In this document: in pieces, positions 1 to 12,255 of the stretch
Numbering within the stretch: the stretch's first letter is position 1
How the letters are laid out: each line of letters opens with the position of its first letter
DNA from: Liolophura sinensis
Lineage: Eukaryota; Mollusca; Polyplacophora; Chitonida; Chitonidae
DNA length: 64,000 nucleotides
NCBI RefSeq assembly: GCF_032854445.1
Contig: NC_088303.1
Location: 21,955,501-22,019,500, forward strand
Direction of reading: 5' to 3'
Program-made: the position numbers and the translations under genes
The notes under the pieces: generated by a model
What the model saw: only the letters and a program-made list of their open reading frames with translations
What the model was told of the DNA's origin: nothing
Database searches by the model: none

Positions 1-600
1 CTCCTGGGTCGGCATTGGACGTCGGCTTGTGTCACCCACATAGGGAAATCCTTCAGCGATCACATAGGTACATGTAAGCAAGTTGTACACTCATTCCAAG
101 TTGGTAATTCTTAACTTGATGTATTGTTATCATACATTACATCCAGGCTACCATATTTTATCCTGGCCAAACAAAAACTCTCTGTGTATTTCACACTTGT
201 ACCTGTAATGTGCTGTCAAATATCTCAATTCACTGGAAACAACCTCAGCATTCTGCAAATAAGTATTAAGTTATGTTACAAAATTACCACTACACATTGC
301 TTTCAAATTCAGTTTCATAAAGGTCAAAGGGGAAATGACAGCCATTTTGGAATAATCACTTCTCATTTCTCATTTCGTTATGTGCATGGGCAGTTATCTG
401 CTGTAAATTTCACTCAAGTTCCTTTATATCAAACTTTTTCTGATATTATATGTCAAAAATTCAGGCTTGTTTGTACTCTTTATTTTTTTTTGTGTGTATA
501 ATTTAAACGTAGTAGTTGAACTATGTCTAGTTATGTTAAGCGTTTATATACTGTGTATTCCATAACTGTTTTCTTTCCTACCTATAACCTAGAGTTTCTC
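1..600. other. No gene recognised
   Basis: AT-rich sequence. Short open frames on the plus strand have no recognisable domain, splice context or composition suggesting coding. Nothing else is seen before the SINE that begins near 608. Confidence 0.5.
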
Positions 601-607
601 TTTAGCC

Positions 608-757
608 GTAAGTGGGAAGGTCTGTCAGCAACCTGCGGATGGTCATGGATTTCCCCCGGGCTCTGCCCAGTTTCCACCCACCATAATGCTGACCACTGTC
701 GTATAAGTGAAATATTCTTGAGTACGGCATAAAACACCAATCAAATAAAATAAAAGC
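608..757 (+). repeat. SINE-A copy, 5'-truncated
   Basis: This copy carries the SINE-A body (GGGAAGGTCTGTCAGCAACC, then the CCCGGGCTCTGCCC core and ACCATAATGCTG) and the 3' end TTCTTGAGTACGGC followed by an AATCAAATAAAATAAA tail. The tRNA-like head is missing. The same unit recurs more than twenty times in the window, on both strands. Confidence 0.85.
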
Positions 758-1732
758 AATAAATATAACCTAGAGTTTTACTTTACATACTACTTAAGCT
801 AATAATCAGTTTATTACACACATATTTTCTTTTCTACCATTTCATCATTTGTTTTGTATGCACGAGTAATTCAGCTGCCAATATCATTTTAATGTCTAAA
901 CAGTGTTTCAAATTCTTGGGTGACAAAATAATAGTAACAAAAATAATAACAAAATAGGTGATCCCCTTCATATGGAGCCCACCAATTCTCTAAGCTGATG
1001 TGTCTAACTACTCAGTGCTCACAAGTGGTGGAGCTGTGCAAACTTGTCCTTGGAGAGTTCAACATTGACTGATACAGGGGGTAGTCACCTAATTGTTTTT
1101 CAACTATTCATCCATATTGTTTGTGCTTCATTTTTACATATTGCTTAGTTTGTAAGGTTGTTTGTCTTGTAAGTACATCTGTAATCAATACTCATCTTAA
1201 TTTAGGTTTAAAAATTTTTGGTTATCAGTATTTGTCATACAGGTGTGCCATTTAATGTGTTTGCTTTCAGCATACAATTTAATAATAAGGGTCATACTTA
1301 GTATCTTCACATTTCTTTGAGGTATTATAATCCATTTAAATGTTTTTTGCTAATGTAATTTTCTGTTCATACACTCCCTCAAAATTTTCTTATCTGCATC
1401 AGTGGGGAACTAGTTCACGCCTGAATCAAAACATTCCCAAACGTGAACTCCTTTATGTTTTGTTCTTTCCTTTATTAAACCACAGTTGTCAGGGACAGAA
1501 GAAAACAGTGCATTTTAGTGTCATTGAGGGCTTGTGTGTAGCTCATCCTCAAGTCTCCCATAATAGTGTATGTTGTTCAGGCGTAAGCATTTCACAATGG
1601 CCTTTGTGGCAGAGGGTTTATCTCTGTCTGTTTTCCTCCCACAATAATGAATCTTCAGTAATCATGATAAAATAAATAAATAAACAACTGTTTCACATAT
1701 ATCAGTTTCAGTCTGTAGCATAAATTTCCACA

Positions 1733-2090
1733 TTGTGCAACCGCTTCGCTGGCCTAGTAGCTACAGCATCCTCCTCGATGTCAGGACAGCAGTCCTGGGG
1801 ACAAACCCAGGTCAAGTCATACCAAACATTTTATACATGGTACTTGTTGCTGCCTTGTTTGATGCTCAGCACTGACAGGTTACAGAAAGTAAACATAAGT
1901 GGTTGGGCCCAGTGTCAGTACAATGTCACTGCATGAGATGTTTTGTGGCATTACACTTAAGTGGCAGCATGTACTCACCCTTCCTCAACAACAGATACTC
2001 TAGGAGCAGTCTAAATACTCCTCGTCATCATATGTCTGAAACGTTATTAGGTATGACGTTAAACTCAAGCATACATATATACATACTATA
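1733..2090 (+). repeat. SINE-B copy with tRNA-like head
   Basis: The left end has a tRNA-like head with a box-A-like stretch (TGGCCTAGTAGCTACAGC) and a box-B-like stretch (GGGGACAAACCCAGG). The body has the CAGTGTCAGTACAATGT motif, and the 3' end reads CGTCATCATATGTCTGAAA...GACGTTAAACTCAAGCATA. This is the same architecture as the copies at 34.6, 39.5 and 51.2 kb. Short open frames across it are not genes. Confidence 0.8.
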
Positions 2091-2789
2091 CTTTGTGTCC
2101 TACATGTACTGTTTTTTCTGCAATCCATTTATATGCATGAATATCATTTTATGTATTTTATTTCATGGGCACTTTTAAAACCATACTCTAGATGTATATC
2201 GGAGTATCCCTCATGACAGAATCTCTTACCTGAAATTGCAGCTTATTTAATGTACGTGATATTATAATACGTATTATCTGTAAGCACTTTTGGCTTCTCC
2301 CTCATTTGTACAACAGGCTTAGACAGACATTGTTTGCTGCACACTTTCGGCTCTCTGTTGCTACCTTTTCCTTTTCATTTTCTTTCGAAGATGTGCTCTG
2401 TTGTCTCTTAATTGGCTTTTATAAAGCCCTTGTGCAGCTTTTGAACCCTTTGTAATGGGCACTGATGTCAATTCACACTTTCAATTTCATCACAGATTTG
2501 GCTATTCATTGACAGCATTCCAGGCAGCTTTGTGTTCTCTCTTCAAAATTTCGAGAGAAAAGTTTGTTTTTGGGAACTCATTTACTGATGGCCAGGTTAA
2601 AATCCTCGGTTAGTACTCAGCAAGTGGCTTGTTTTACTCAGAGCAGATTGTCCAAGGCTAAAAGTCACACATTGCCTGATTGTATAGTCAGTCTAAGGGC
2701 TAGCAACAAATTCAAAATTGTCACTCACTAAACACTGTTTTAATGCAGTTATCTCCCTTGGTTCCTCCCCACACATATTCGTAATATGA

Positions 2790-2945
2790 TAATAATAATA
2801 TCTTTATTTATTGAAGGTAGCTCGGTCAATTTCCACTGAAACTGTTCTTCCCCAAGACCTTCAAAGAGAAAACAATATGTAGGAAATGTATGAAAAGATT
2901 AAAATACATAAAAAAAATACATCAGTATTTATAAAACAAAAGAAA
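2790..2945 (-). repeat. Possible LINE/SINE 3' end fragment
   Basis: An (ATA)n/TCTTTATTTATTG stretch is followed by a segment that looks like the reverse complement of a retroposon 3' end. It lies between the tandem repeat at 2,943 and unremarkable sequence. It may be the 3' end of the degenerate LINE upstream on the minus strand, but the link is broken by the tandem array. Confidence 0.3.
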
Positions 2946-3328
2946 GCATTGTGTATTTTGAAAAGTGACATACATTCATACATACACATTCAACAACACA
3001 ACCAATAGTGCTGTCTGGCTGGAACCCCCTACACACACGTACAGAGAAAGCATTGTGTATTTTGAAAAGTAACATACATTCATACATACACACTCAACAA
3101 CACAACCAATAGTGCTGTCTGGCTGGAACCCCCTACACACACGTACAGAGAAAGCATTGTGTATTTTGAAAAGTAACATACATTCATACATACACACTCA
3201 ACAACACAACCAATAGTGCTGTCTGGCTGGAACCCCCTACACGCATGTACAGAGAAAGCATTGTGTATTTTGAAAAGTGACATACATTCATACATACACA
3301 CTCAACAACACAACCAATAGTGCTGTCC
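2943..3328. repeat. Tandem repeat, 104-bp unit, about 3.7 copies
   Basis: The unit starts with AAAGCATTGTGTATTTTGAA at 2,943, 3,047, 3,151 and 3,255, which are exact 104-bp steps. Each unit contains CATACATTCATACATACACA and GCTGTCTGGCTGGAACCCCC. Copies differ by only a few substitutions, so the array is young. The last copy diverges after the GTGCTGTC at about 3,328. Overlapping minus-strand open frames repeat with the array and are not genes. Confidence 0.95.
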
Positions 3329-3849
3329 CTGCAACTGTCTCAACCAGCGGGGGAAGTAGGGTAGTGGGAGACGGCCCATTATCGACCCTTTCCTGCCCTC
3401 CTGCTGTCTGGAACCCTGACATGCATATACAGAGAACAAGCCAAATGAGTGGAAGATTGCCCCTTTCCCATCCCCTATTTGGTTTGAACAACGCACATGC
3501 GTGAAACAGTGTCACAGGGACCTAGTCTTACAAAGAGGTTTTCTACAGTAATAATAATACATCTGAGTATAAAAAAAATAAAATAGAAATAAAAAAGAAA
3601 GTACATTTTAAGTTTGAACATATTACATTTAGATTCTGAACAAGTAAAGTTAAGAGAGATGGGATATTATCTAGATGATATATACATTGAAGGCATACAT
3701 GTACATTTCAGTTGTTGTCTGTAATTTTAAGTAACGAGATTGAAAACTTGATAGGGAAGGGGCTTCTTTCATAGTTTGATGCCTATGCTTGTAAAACTTT
3801 TTATCACGTAATTTGTCCAGCCTTTAGGCAAATGGACATTGTGTTGTGT

Positions 3850-4910
3850 TTATCTAATAACAGTATTGTACAGCTGTTTCTTTGGAGGGAAAAGTTGTTT
3901 AATATAGTCTGGACAGAGATTATGTAATGCTTTATAAATGATACAGACAATTTCATAGTTTACCCTTTTATCAAAATGCATCCATTTTAGTCTTGCCAGC
4001 AAAGTTTTTTCAGATGGGTTTATGCTTTCTTGTAGAACTGAACAAGAAGTTCTTTTCTGTGGCTTGACTATCCTTTCTCTATGTTTCATTGAGCAGTTGC
4101 CCCATACTGAACAGCAATAATCAAAGTGAAGAAGAAAAACATAAGACTTGTAGAAAATATTACTACAGTGACATGTTAGAAGAGCTTTCTTCCTGCGTGG
4201 AATTCCTATCAATTTAGAATCCTTTTTACACACATTTTTGATTTGTGTGTTCCCGGAAAGATGTTCATCAATATTAATAACAAGTAGTTTAGCATTTCTG
4301 AGTCATTCAGGTTTACTTCCATCAAGCATAACAGAGAAAGGAACATATGTGATTAACTGGAGCCCAGTGTAATGTATTCAAATTTTGGGGGATTAATGAA
4401 TGTAATGCAATCCATATTGGTGTTTATATGGTGCTCAGTGTCAGACGCATTGCCTGAGGAGCAGCACATAGTTGTCTCATCAGCAAAGCTGTCAATAGAA
4501 TTGCCATTGTTCTTTAGAAATAATGGTGAAGAGGGATAACCATGTCTGGTCATAACACATTTGTTTATTAGCATGGTAAAAGATTTTGCATTAATAGGGG
4601 GCAGATGATGAAAGAAATTTGGAATTGACATTGTCTAGATCACTAGCCTTATCTTTATCAAGCCTTAAAAGGTATTGTAAAACAGAAACATACAACATAT
4701 TTCGTATGGAATAAAAAGTATCATGAAGAACTTTTCCCTCAACTTGTTCCCTGAGTTTTTCAAGACTTTGAACAAAATTGTCCTTGTTTGTATTATTAAT
4801 ATCTATCAAAGAATGGGGACAGTTGAGAAGAAAGTATTGAAAATATGGAAAATTTTAGCTGGATCATTTATTAAATTGCCATCCTCCTCAGTTATAGCCA
4901 AATACTGCTT
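3850..4910 (-). mobile_element. Degenerate non-LTR retrotransposon (CR1/Jockey-like) reverse transcriptase
   Basis: Read on the minus strand from 4,910 down, conceptual translations in several broken frames follow the order of a non-LTR reverse transcriptase. First comes a pre-RT stretch ending in an FNTFF motif (about 4,840-4,900), then an LDKDKASDLDNVNSKFL motif resembling the conserved K-A-x-G-L-D-x-I-P block (about 4,620-4,680). An FADETTMCC motif stands in place of the catalytic YADD (about 4,470-4,495). The C-terminal part has FDYCCSVWGNCS and an LKWMHFDKRV block (about 3,930-4,140). Frames are interrupted by stops and the region between the D-x-N block and FADE is too short, so the copy is dead. 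The family is assigned by motif memory; CR1/L2 versus Jockey cannot be settled here. Confidence 0.8.
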
Positions 4911-4987
4911 GCACAAACAGTGATCTCCCTGGTAACACAGGACAATGGCATCTGTTACGAAAGTCAGGTTTCTACATATCAAGTCCC

Positions 4988-5236
4988 TTATGTCACCTGG
5001 AGTCTGTCAGTAGGCCTCTGTGCACTCACTGTTTCACCTAGATGCAAGGTCGTCCGCAAAGCCAGTTTCCTGTCTTTCTTTTCCTCCGCTGTCCTTGTGG
5101 GGAACACATTGTCACAGAATGCCATCACTTTCACGCTGCAATGGCTTTTCCCCAAGTGGTGTGTGTCCAGATGGTGCACTGGCACCATGGCTTCTGCGTA
5201 TAATGAACTGTCCGCATCGGTTGTTAGGTATTTCAC
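4988..5236 (-). pseudogene. Possible Mutator-like transposase fragment
   Basis: An 82-residue open segment on the minus strand begins YLTTDADSSLY and contains HHLGKS and FCDNVFPTRTAEEK. In many invertebrate genomes a Mutator-like transposase family shows a TTDGDS motif followed by an HLG(Q/K)S motif and an MFPGRT-type motif at similar spacing. The order and spacing match. The segment has no recognisable start or partner exons and is probably a relic. The assignment rests on motif resemblance alone. Confidence 0.35.
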
Positions 5237-5409
5237 CTTATCTGTACTATTGATGCCTCATTGTGCTTGACTAGAATGTCTCAAACTACATTGCAATGAG
5301 TGCAACAAACGGCATGCAAGTTCAGCGTGTTTAGTAACTGACCCATTTTCATTGCTAGTGTGGGTTCATTCCAACTAGCAGACATTTTCATTGTCTTTGC
5401 CTGGTTGGG

Positions 5410-5596
5410 GTCGCTGTGAGTTCAAGTCCAGCTCATGCTGGCCTCCTCTCTGGCCAAAAGTGGGAAGGTCTGTCTGTCTTCCCCTAAGTTCTGCCCAGTT
5501 TCCACCCACCATAATGCTGGCCGTCGTCGTATAAGTGATATATTCTTGAGTACGGCGTAAAACACCAATCAAATAAATTAAATAAATAAATTTTTG
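5410..5596 (+). repeat. SINE-A copy, partial head
   Basis: The copy begins within the head-body junction (GGTCGCTGTGAGTTCAAGTC), continues through CAGCTCATGCTGGCCTCCTC and the core, and ends at GAGTACGGCGTAAAACACCA plus an AAATAAATT tail. The first part of the tRNA-like head is absent. Confidence 0.9.
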
Positions 5597-5767
5597 CCTG
5601 ATAGTATCTTCATGGTACAACTTTCTACTTTTAGAAGAGAAGCCGCACTCAGCACAGGCAAGCCTCTCTGTGATGCACACACCCCGAGGAACCTGGCTGT
5701 TCAAATCTCAGTTCAGCCCTTCAGGACAGTATGATGTTGTGGTCCAGTGGGAGGCAAATGCAGTATT

Positions 5768-6114
5768 CTACAGCTCGGCGGTCTTTCCCAGGTGTAGCAG
5801 CCTGTAGATGTTCTGCTCAGCTTTTGATCTCTGGCGTTCAGCCTGCTGGTAAGAGTCCATGACAGTGGGAGCGAATGGGCCAGGACACGGTACACCAACA
5901 TCATAGGGCTGTAGATCACAGTCCAACAGGTTCAAACATTCAAGTTTTGTCCAATCCATGCGGTCTCGCACAGCTGCTGTTGCTCTGAGTCGTACATATG
6001 TTTTTGGCACATTCCTACCAGCCTGAGTGTTGCTTTAGTGCCTCTGATTGAATAGTTTTTTTCCTTTCCTAAACCTTGACACCTGTCTCTTTCTCTGTCC
6101 GTTGGCCATGGCAA
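5768..6114 (-). pseudogene. Unrecognised coding-like segment, broken
   Basis: On the minus strand a basic stretch (MANGQRKRQVSRFRKGKK, about 6,050-6,110) is followed, after a frame break, by an 80-residue open segment running from PKTYVRLRATAAV to LLHLGKTAEL and a stop at about 5,768. Its composition is protein-like, mixed and not simple repeat. I do not recognise the family. It lies about 500 bp upstream, in minus-strand sense, of the Mutator-like fragment, with a SINE-A inserted between them. The two could be parts of one dead element; this is inference. Confidence 0.25.
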
Positions 6115-7080
6115 ACACCGTGTTTCTCAAAACGTACAAAATCTCATATCTAATGGGAGCTTCACTGAATAATTTTATTCTGCCAGGCATGTCCATTTTC
6201 GGGGTTTATATGCACCAAAAGCACTTACCTGTTATGTATCTCCGACATCCAGTGACACCTTCAGAACCTATCAGTTATGCACCACTTGACAGTTAAACAT
6301 TTACAGTTAAAACCTCAAGTTTTCCTTTTTGACAGTTTTATTTGATTGGTGCTTCCTTGTGCTAAAGCCGCATAAGTTTCAGTCAAGTCAGTCAGTTCAA
6401 GCAGAAAATTAAGGTTCAGTCTTACAACAAATCACAGGAATCTGTGAAGATGTCAAAGTGACACGTCAGTAGTCACTGTTGTCTGTAGCACCCGTCACAC
6501 TATTCAAACTAGCCTCTGTTATGATTAGTTAATATCATTGGCTCTTTTCATATATTCCCACTGAAAAAATGAATAAAAAATACCAATCTGAATGTAGTGC
6601 CTGTCACATGGAATTGATCAATCACAGGATTGCAATTGCCACAAACAGTACACGGATTACCAAATGCAGTTCACCATGTGTATACAAATACCACAGTCCA
6701 CAATGGCATCTTTTACAACCACAACAATTTACAAATCTATAACATATGAAGTCACTGCTCTGCATTCTTTATGAATGTTATGAACGGTCATATTTAAGAC
6801 AATGTAATATTTTATGCCTTTTTTGTTTATTTCGTAGCAAGATCTTAATTAGGTGTTCAAGCCATTCAGGCTTGATTCCCTCTTGTATTCGTTAAGATTA
6901 TTTGTCTTTATTATTATTCTCACCAAAATTGTGCCGCTTTTCTGGTGAAAATGGTTATTCCGAAGTTTATGAAATAAAAATGAAATTTAAACATATTTGT
7001 CTGTAGGCCTTCCAAGAATGAATGATTATGGCATAAAGCTGCATCGGCAATATTTCAGCCATATTGTGGGGACTGTAGGA
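6115..7080. other. No gene recognised
   Basis: AT-rich sequence without recognisable motifs or repeats from the families described here. The open frames are short and unsupported. Confidence 0.45.
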
Positions 7081-8830
7081 CTTGAAGTTGTACATCGTAA
7101 CTTTTAGGTAGGTTTTGTCACGTGACTTGGCGGCCATCTTGGATTTTGATGAAAACCTGAAAAAAAATCTTCTTCTCCAGAACAACTGATGTGACTGAGC
7201 TGAAATTTCAACCGAAAGTGTACAAAGCCTAGGCTTGATTAGTTTGAGAACAAAAACTTTCTTGGTTGAAAATTGTACAAGTTTGCTATTGGCTGAAATT
7301 ATCATGTAACCCCAAATTTCGTTTTTTGCTAATAATTTCTACACTTGTTCAGGTGATGTTCTGCAAATAGTCCTGTCAGATGCAGTTTTTGACACTGATT
7401 CCGAAAATGCAATTTTTGCAAAACTGGAAGTGACATTATCAAAACCAGAAGTGGGTATATCTCCTTAACCAGTGAAGCTAGAGATGCAATCTTAAGTCCT
7501 AACATCATCCCAAGGCAAGCGGACAAATTTTACAGAAGTGACGTCAACAACCCGAAAGTAGTACATGCCAAAAAAATTGCAGTTATCTCATTCTCAAAAT
7601 TGAAAAACTTCTAAGTGAAAGAGGCTTGACAGAAATGCGTGAAACTTAGATAGGTGACAGAGCTGGAGATGTGCTTTTACGAGTAAAGATTTGGGCGTCC
7701 TCAAGTCGTGATGTGGCGGCCATATACGGTTGATATGAAAATGTTTGAGAGTCATTTTCTCCAGAACCCTGTCTGATTGTCTTGAAATTTAGCACACATA
7801 ACAAGCGCTCCCTGGAGACTGTTTGGAAGAAAGAATGCAATGTTTATGCAAATTAGGTTTTACATGATACAGAGGAAGTGATATCACATTTTTGTGTGTG
7901 TGTGTGTGTTTTTTTGGAATTTCAATATTCTAAATATGCTATCTGACATAATTTGATGTCCAGATCACGAATTTGTTCTTATTTTTTCCCTGTCAGATGT
8001 AGTTATGTCGCAAATTGTGATCAGAAATTTGCAATTTCCCCATATTTGTAGGTCTCTTGACAGAAAACTGATACACCTGTAGAGTTCAAGATTGCTGAGT
8101 GAAAGGGACTATATATGTACTGCATGTATGCTGAAAATGTTTGAGCTGTCTTAAAACAGGATATACAGGGCTTCAAAATTTGATAAAAGGCCGATTTACG
8201 ACTTTTTGGCACATTTACAAGACGTTACATAATGCATATACAATCTGTTTGTGTCTAGAATGAATGTAGAAATATTGTAAGTATGCCACCCGACGTAGTT
8301 TGACGTTCTTATCTCGAACCCGGTCTTATTTTTTCTCTTGATGTGTATGCTTTTGTCCTAAATTGTTATTAAGCTGCGAAAAATCACAGTTATCCCAGTA
8401 TTTGCTGGACACTAGACAGAAAACAGCTATAGTTGTAAGCTGAAAATGACTGTGTAATAAGGGCTATGTATGTTCTGTAAGTATGCTGAAAATCCTTGAG
8501 CTGTGTGGAAAAAAAAGAGGACATACTCGCCTTTAAACATTGCCCACAGGTTGATTGACTACATTTGACACATTTATATGTACATATTATGTAGTGTAGG
8601 TACAGTGCATTGATGGTTACGAAGAATATGTGCTTTCTATCAATGCATAGACACCATTCAATTAATGTACTGTTTCTGCAATATTGCGGTTGACAGAAAG
8701 TGTTTATGTGTCATTTTCTTGAGAAGGTTTAATGCGATTAAGCTGAAATTTAAAATGCAGATAGAGCATGTTCGAACAAATGAAAGGTGCAGAAATTAGT
8801 TATTTATCTTGAAAACTGTGGAAATGCGCT
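7080..8830 (-). repeat. Dispersed repeat family, several diverged modules
   Basis: Three diverged modules share a GCGGCCAT(C/A)T segment, a TCTCCAGAAC or TCTTGAGAAG segment and GCTGAAATTT or TTGAAATTTA. They lie at about 7,120-7,260, 7,715-7,830 and 8,660-8,780. Between them, at 7,430-7,470, is the block GAAGTGACATTATCAAAACC followed by AGAAGTGGGTATATCTCCTT, which reappears inverted at 10.4 and 10.6 kb. No protein domain is visible. This is probably a non-autonomous element or satellite-like family. Confidence 0.5.
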
Positions 8831-9507
8831 GATCACTGAATTTGTCACGTGATCAATATTTTCTGAATTTAAATATTTTCTGTATTCTACTTTATTTAGT
8901 TTGATGACCTGATCACGAAGCTGCTCTGAAATCTATATCTGCTATGTATATAATAAACAGTCATATTTCTGACAGTTCATAATAATTTTGGCCTTTCTTT
9001 TTGATTTAAGTGCGACATCTTAGTACTATCTAATGTATGAATGACATGTGTATGTGTCTGTGTCATGCTGCTGTATTTTGGTTTAGAGGACAGGATTTGA
9101 ACATATCTCACTGAACATCATACAGTTTTATGAACTGCTCAGTCAGGAGAGCTACAGGTGTTCACTGACTGCCTTGTTTGCCATTAATCACATTCTTCAA
9201 AATCAGCAACAGACATTAATTTTGATTTGTCATTCTGTCTGCTCACCCAGTACTCTGTCCACCTATCTGTCACACAGGTCTGATTGTCTCATTCTCATGA
9301 AATTTTATGTGCATGTGTTCATTTTGTGTAACCTCGCACCAAGTTTAAAATCCAGCTTACTCCATGAATAATTGTTGCATATTTCGTGTGTCGTATTAAT
9401 CTTAATTTGCCACAATTATGACCTTGAAGGTTGATTTACTTTTCAACTTCATGCATGTCATTGATTCTGTTAACTTTATTCTTAATGTTATATTCGCATC
9501 CTTGAAG

Positions 9508-9638
9508 GTCTGCCAGCAAGCTGTAGATGGTCGTGAGTTTTCCCCAAGCTTTGCCCGGTTTAATACTGGCTGTCATCATGTAAGTTTAATATTTTTGAGT
9601 ACTGTATAAAGCTCCAGTTATATAAATAAATAATGGTA
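9508..9638 (+). repeat. SINE-A copy, old and 5'-truncated
   Basis: A diverged SINE-A body runs from GGTCTGCCAGCAAGCTGTAG through GATGGTCGTGAGTTTTCCCC to TTTTTGAGTACTGTATAAAG, with an ATAAATAAATAA tail. Many CpG positions of the family are decayed, which suggests age. Confidence 0.75.
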
Positions 9639-10314
9639 ATATTATAAATAGTCTTTAAAGTCATGCCAACCTGCTTTTTTAAAAAGGTTTTTCCCTCTCT
9701 CACAGCTTGTGGCACATTGGTAACAGTAAGCATTTGTTTATTAATTCCATTCATATAATTTGCCCCTAAAGGGTACATTTATCGTACATATACCATCACC
9801 CATCCAAGCTTTCTCAACAAAGCTCTGTGAGTGTAGATAATGTAAATACTTCAGTGTTCCACATTTCATGCACACTAATTACTTTAATGAGCAATTTTAT
9901 TGAAATCTTTACTTATTTAGGGGACAGGTTTCTCTATTTTTTTCCCCTATTCTCGCATTGTATTCTTCTTTTGTTTTTCTTCAATCTACCATACTTACAA
10001 ACAAATTTGAAGGTTTATTATACTTTCTTTGCTCCAGTCTGTGTCGGCTACCAGTGTATCAACCCTTCATTTGCTTAGTTTCAAATGATCCATTTTCATT
10101 TATTTTCATTGCATTTTTTCCACTTGTAGTAAAATAAAATCGCTAACTTCTGGTGACTTACAATCAGCATCTCAAAGTTCATCAGATAGCATAGTTTTTG
10201 TGTAATGTTATCTGATAACTGGTTGCAAAAAACATAAAAAAGATTTCACATTTTCGAAATTTTAGTGACTTATGTAGACTAGCATGCTATTAAAAGTTTT
10301 GCACTAAATTCAAC

Positions 10315-10690
10315 ATGGCCACCAAGTCACGTTACCCAGTTTGCTCATGGACATATTGCATTTTTTTTTCTTTCCAAATAGCATCAACTGATAGGATGTT
10401 ATATATAGGGAGTATAAGGAGATATACCCACTTCTGGTTTCAAGGATGTCACTTCAGGTTATGTATTTGTATATTTACAATCATTGTCCAAAACTGCTAC
10501 ACATACAATTGTTTTGCAGAAAGTGCAAGTTGTTTGTTTTTTTTTTCCATGTCCTACTTTTGGTTTGCAAAGGTAAAATTTGCGTCTTTGCATTGGCATT
10601 ATTTGTTAAGGAGATGTACCCACCTCCAGCTTTTAGGATGTCACTTTCAGTTTTATACAAATTGCCAGAACTAAATCAGACAGTGTAGAA
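10315..10690 (+). repeat. Inverted copy of the 7.4-kb repeat family, two internal modules
   Basis: AGGAGATATACCCACTTCTG (about 10,418) and AGGAGATGTACCCACCTCCA (about 10,609) are reverse complements of the TGGGTATATCTCCTT block at 7,450. Each is followed by AGGATGTCACTT. The segment starts with a GGCCACCAAGTCACG stretch, the reverse complement of the CGTGACTTGGCGGCC stretch at 7,120. It is therefore an inverted, internally duplicated relative located 3 kb away. Confidence 0.6.
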
Positions 10691-10936
10691 ACTATGGCAC
10701 AAGGGCTACACAAAAGGCAAAACTATCCAGTGTGGCAAAATAGTTACAACACTAAAATAAAGAGTGTTAGTTTATCCTGCTTGTGTGACTTTTAAGAATG
10801 AGAAAAACAACAGTTTTTGAGTGTTATCTGCTATTCTCTGGGCATCACAGAAAAAAAATGGAACGATATTTAAGTTCATCAGGCAAAACTTCAATCTGAC
10901 TGTGTACAGGTCATTTTTGACGTCACATGACTGAAT

Positions 10937-11060
10937 TTTTTATTTTATTTGATTGGTGTTTTATGCCTTGCTCAAGAATATTTCACTTATATCATGGCAG
11001 TAAGTGTTCTGATGGAAGGAAACCGGACTGAAGGAAACCACAACCTTCTCTTACTTTAAG
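10937..11060 (-). repeat. SINE-A copy, 3' half
   Basis: On the minus strand the SINE-A 3' end is clear: the complement of TTATTTGATTGGTGTTTTAT is followed by GCTCAAGAATATTTCACTTA and a decayed core. The 5' part is missing. Confidence 0.8.
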
Positions 11061-12250
11061 AGGAATACCACATTCCAGTTGTAAATGCCATAAATGTTAC
11101 CAAAAAGTATACTTTTTGTGAACCAAAGCCGTCATGTTTTCTTAATTTCTCTTGATTATGGGTATTAATTCAGTGAGGGGCATTACCTGCTGTCAATAGA
11201 CATACTGTGGACACTTTCAACACCAAGTGCACAGCATGTGTTCAAACTGGCATTCTGGTTTGTGTAAACAAGGATTTGCATTCAGTGTGCGTGAAACATA
11301 TATGGATGTATCATTTTCCTTCTGAAGTACTAGTATTAGATTTGCCTGATGAAAAATGTTTTCTTCATGCAGCTCTGCCAAATATATGTTTTCTCATTAA
11401 TATCTGTGATATTTATTGGCAGATTGACAACTCCATTTTCTGATATGGTGGAACAGCTTGCACTGTCATCGTTGTCTTCATGTCATGGAACTTCAAGCAA
11501 AATGCACGCCATCAATCCAAGACCTCATACAGAAATGCATCCTACACCTTTCACAGACTTAAATGTACTGTGTGCAGTGATGCTCGAATGACTATACTCA
11601 GGAACGTCCAAATATGGAGAAGAGTAAACATTAATAACATTAATAAATGGTAGAACAAAAACATATTTGTAATAATCAGCTCATTACATGTTATTCTCGC
11701 TGATAGTACGAGTACATCAATGCAGAAATTGCAAAGTTCTTGCCCACTTGTTAAAGTGAAGGTAGAAAGTGATGATATTTAAATTGTGTAATATATATTA
11801 CATATAGGTGAATGACTTAAAATTTTACCCCAAAAGTTCATTTTTAGAGGCAAATAAATGTTGTCAGATATACTTTTGGTGCGATAACTTACCTATTCCT
11901 TAGGATATCGTCCTACTTTCCAAACAAACCCCAAAACACCTTTATAACATTAATAGAACTCTCAGAATAAGACACAATGTACAATTTTTGTGATGGTCCA
12001 AATATTAGGTCATATACCATAAATTTCCAAAGTACTTTAACTGTCTTATGGGTGTAAATGTTCAAATAATATGTCTTTGTCCATGTTCATTTATAATATT
12101 TTTTGGTTAAATAAGTATAAATAAAGGGTTCAAAGTTTATTTGTGTTGTGATCAAATTAATTTATTTCTTCATGAGTGTGCATGCTCAGTTGACAACAGT
12201 GTCCTTTCATCCCTTTTACAGTGGTGTCAGAATTGATGAGGTAAACTGAT
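11061..12250. other. No gene recognised
   Basis: AT-rich sequence with short open frames and no domain, tandem array or known repeat that I can identify. Confidence 0.45.
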
Positions 12251-12255
12251 AAGGC

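Noticed and set aside
123-501. 125-codon plus-strand open frame near the left edge
   Set aside because: AT-rich, no known domain, no promoter or splice context.
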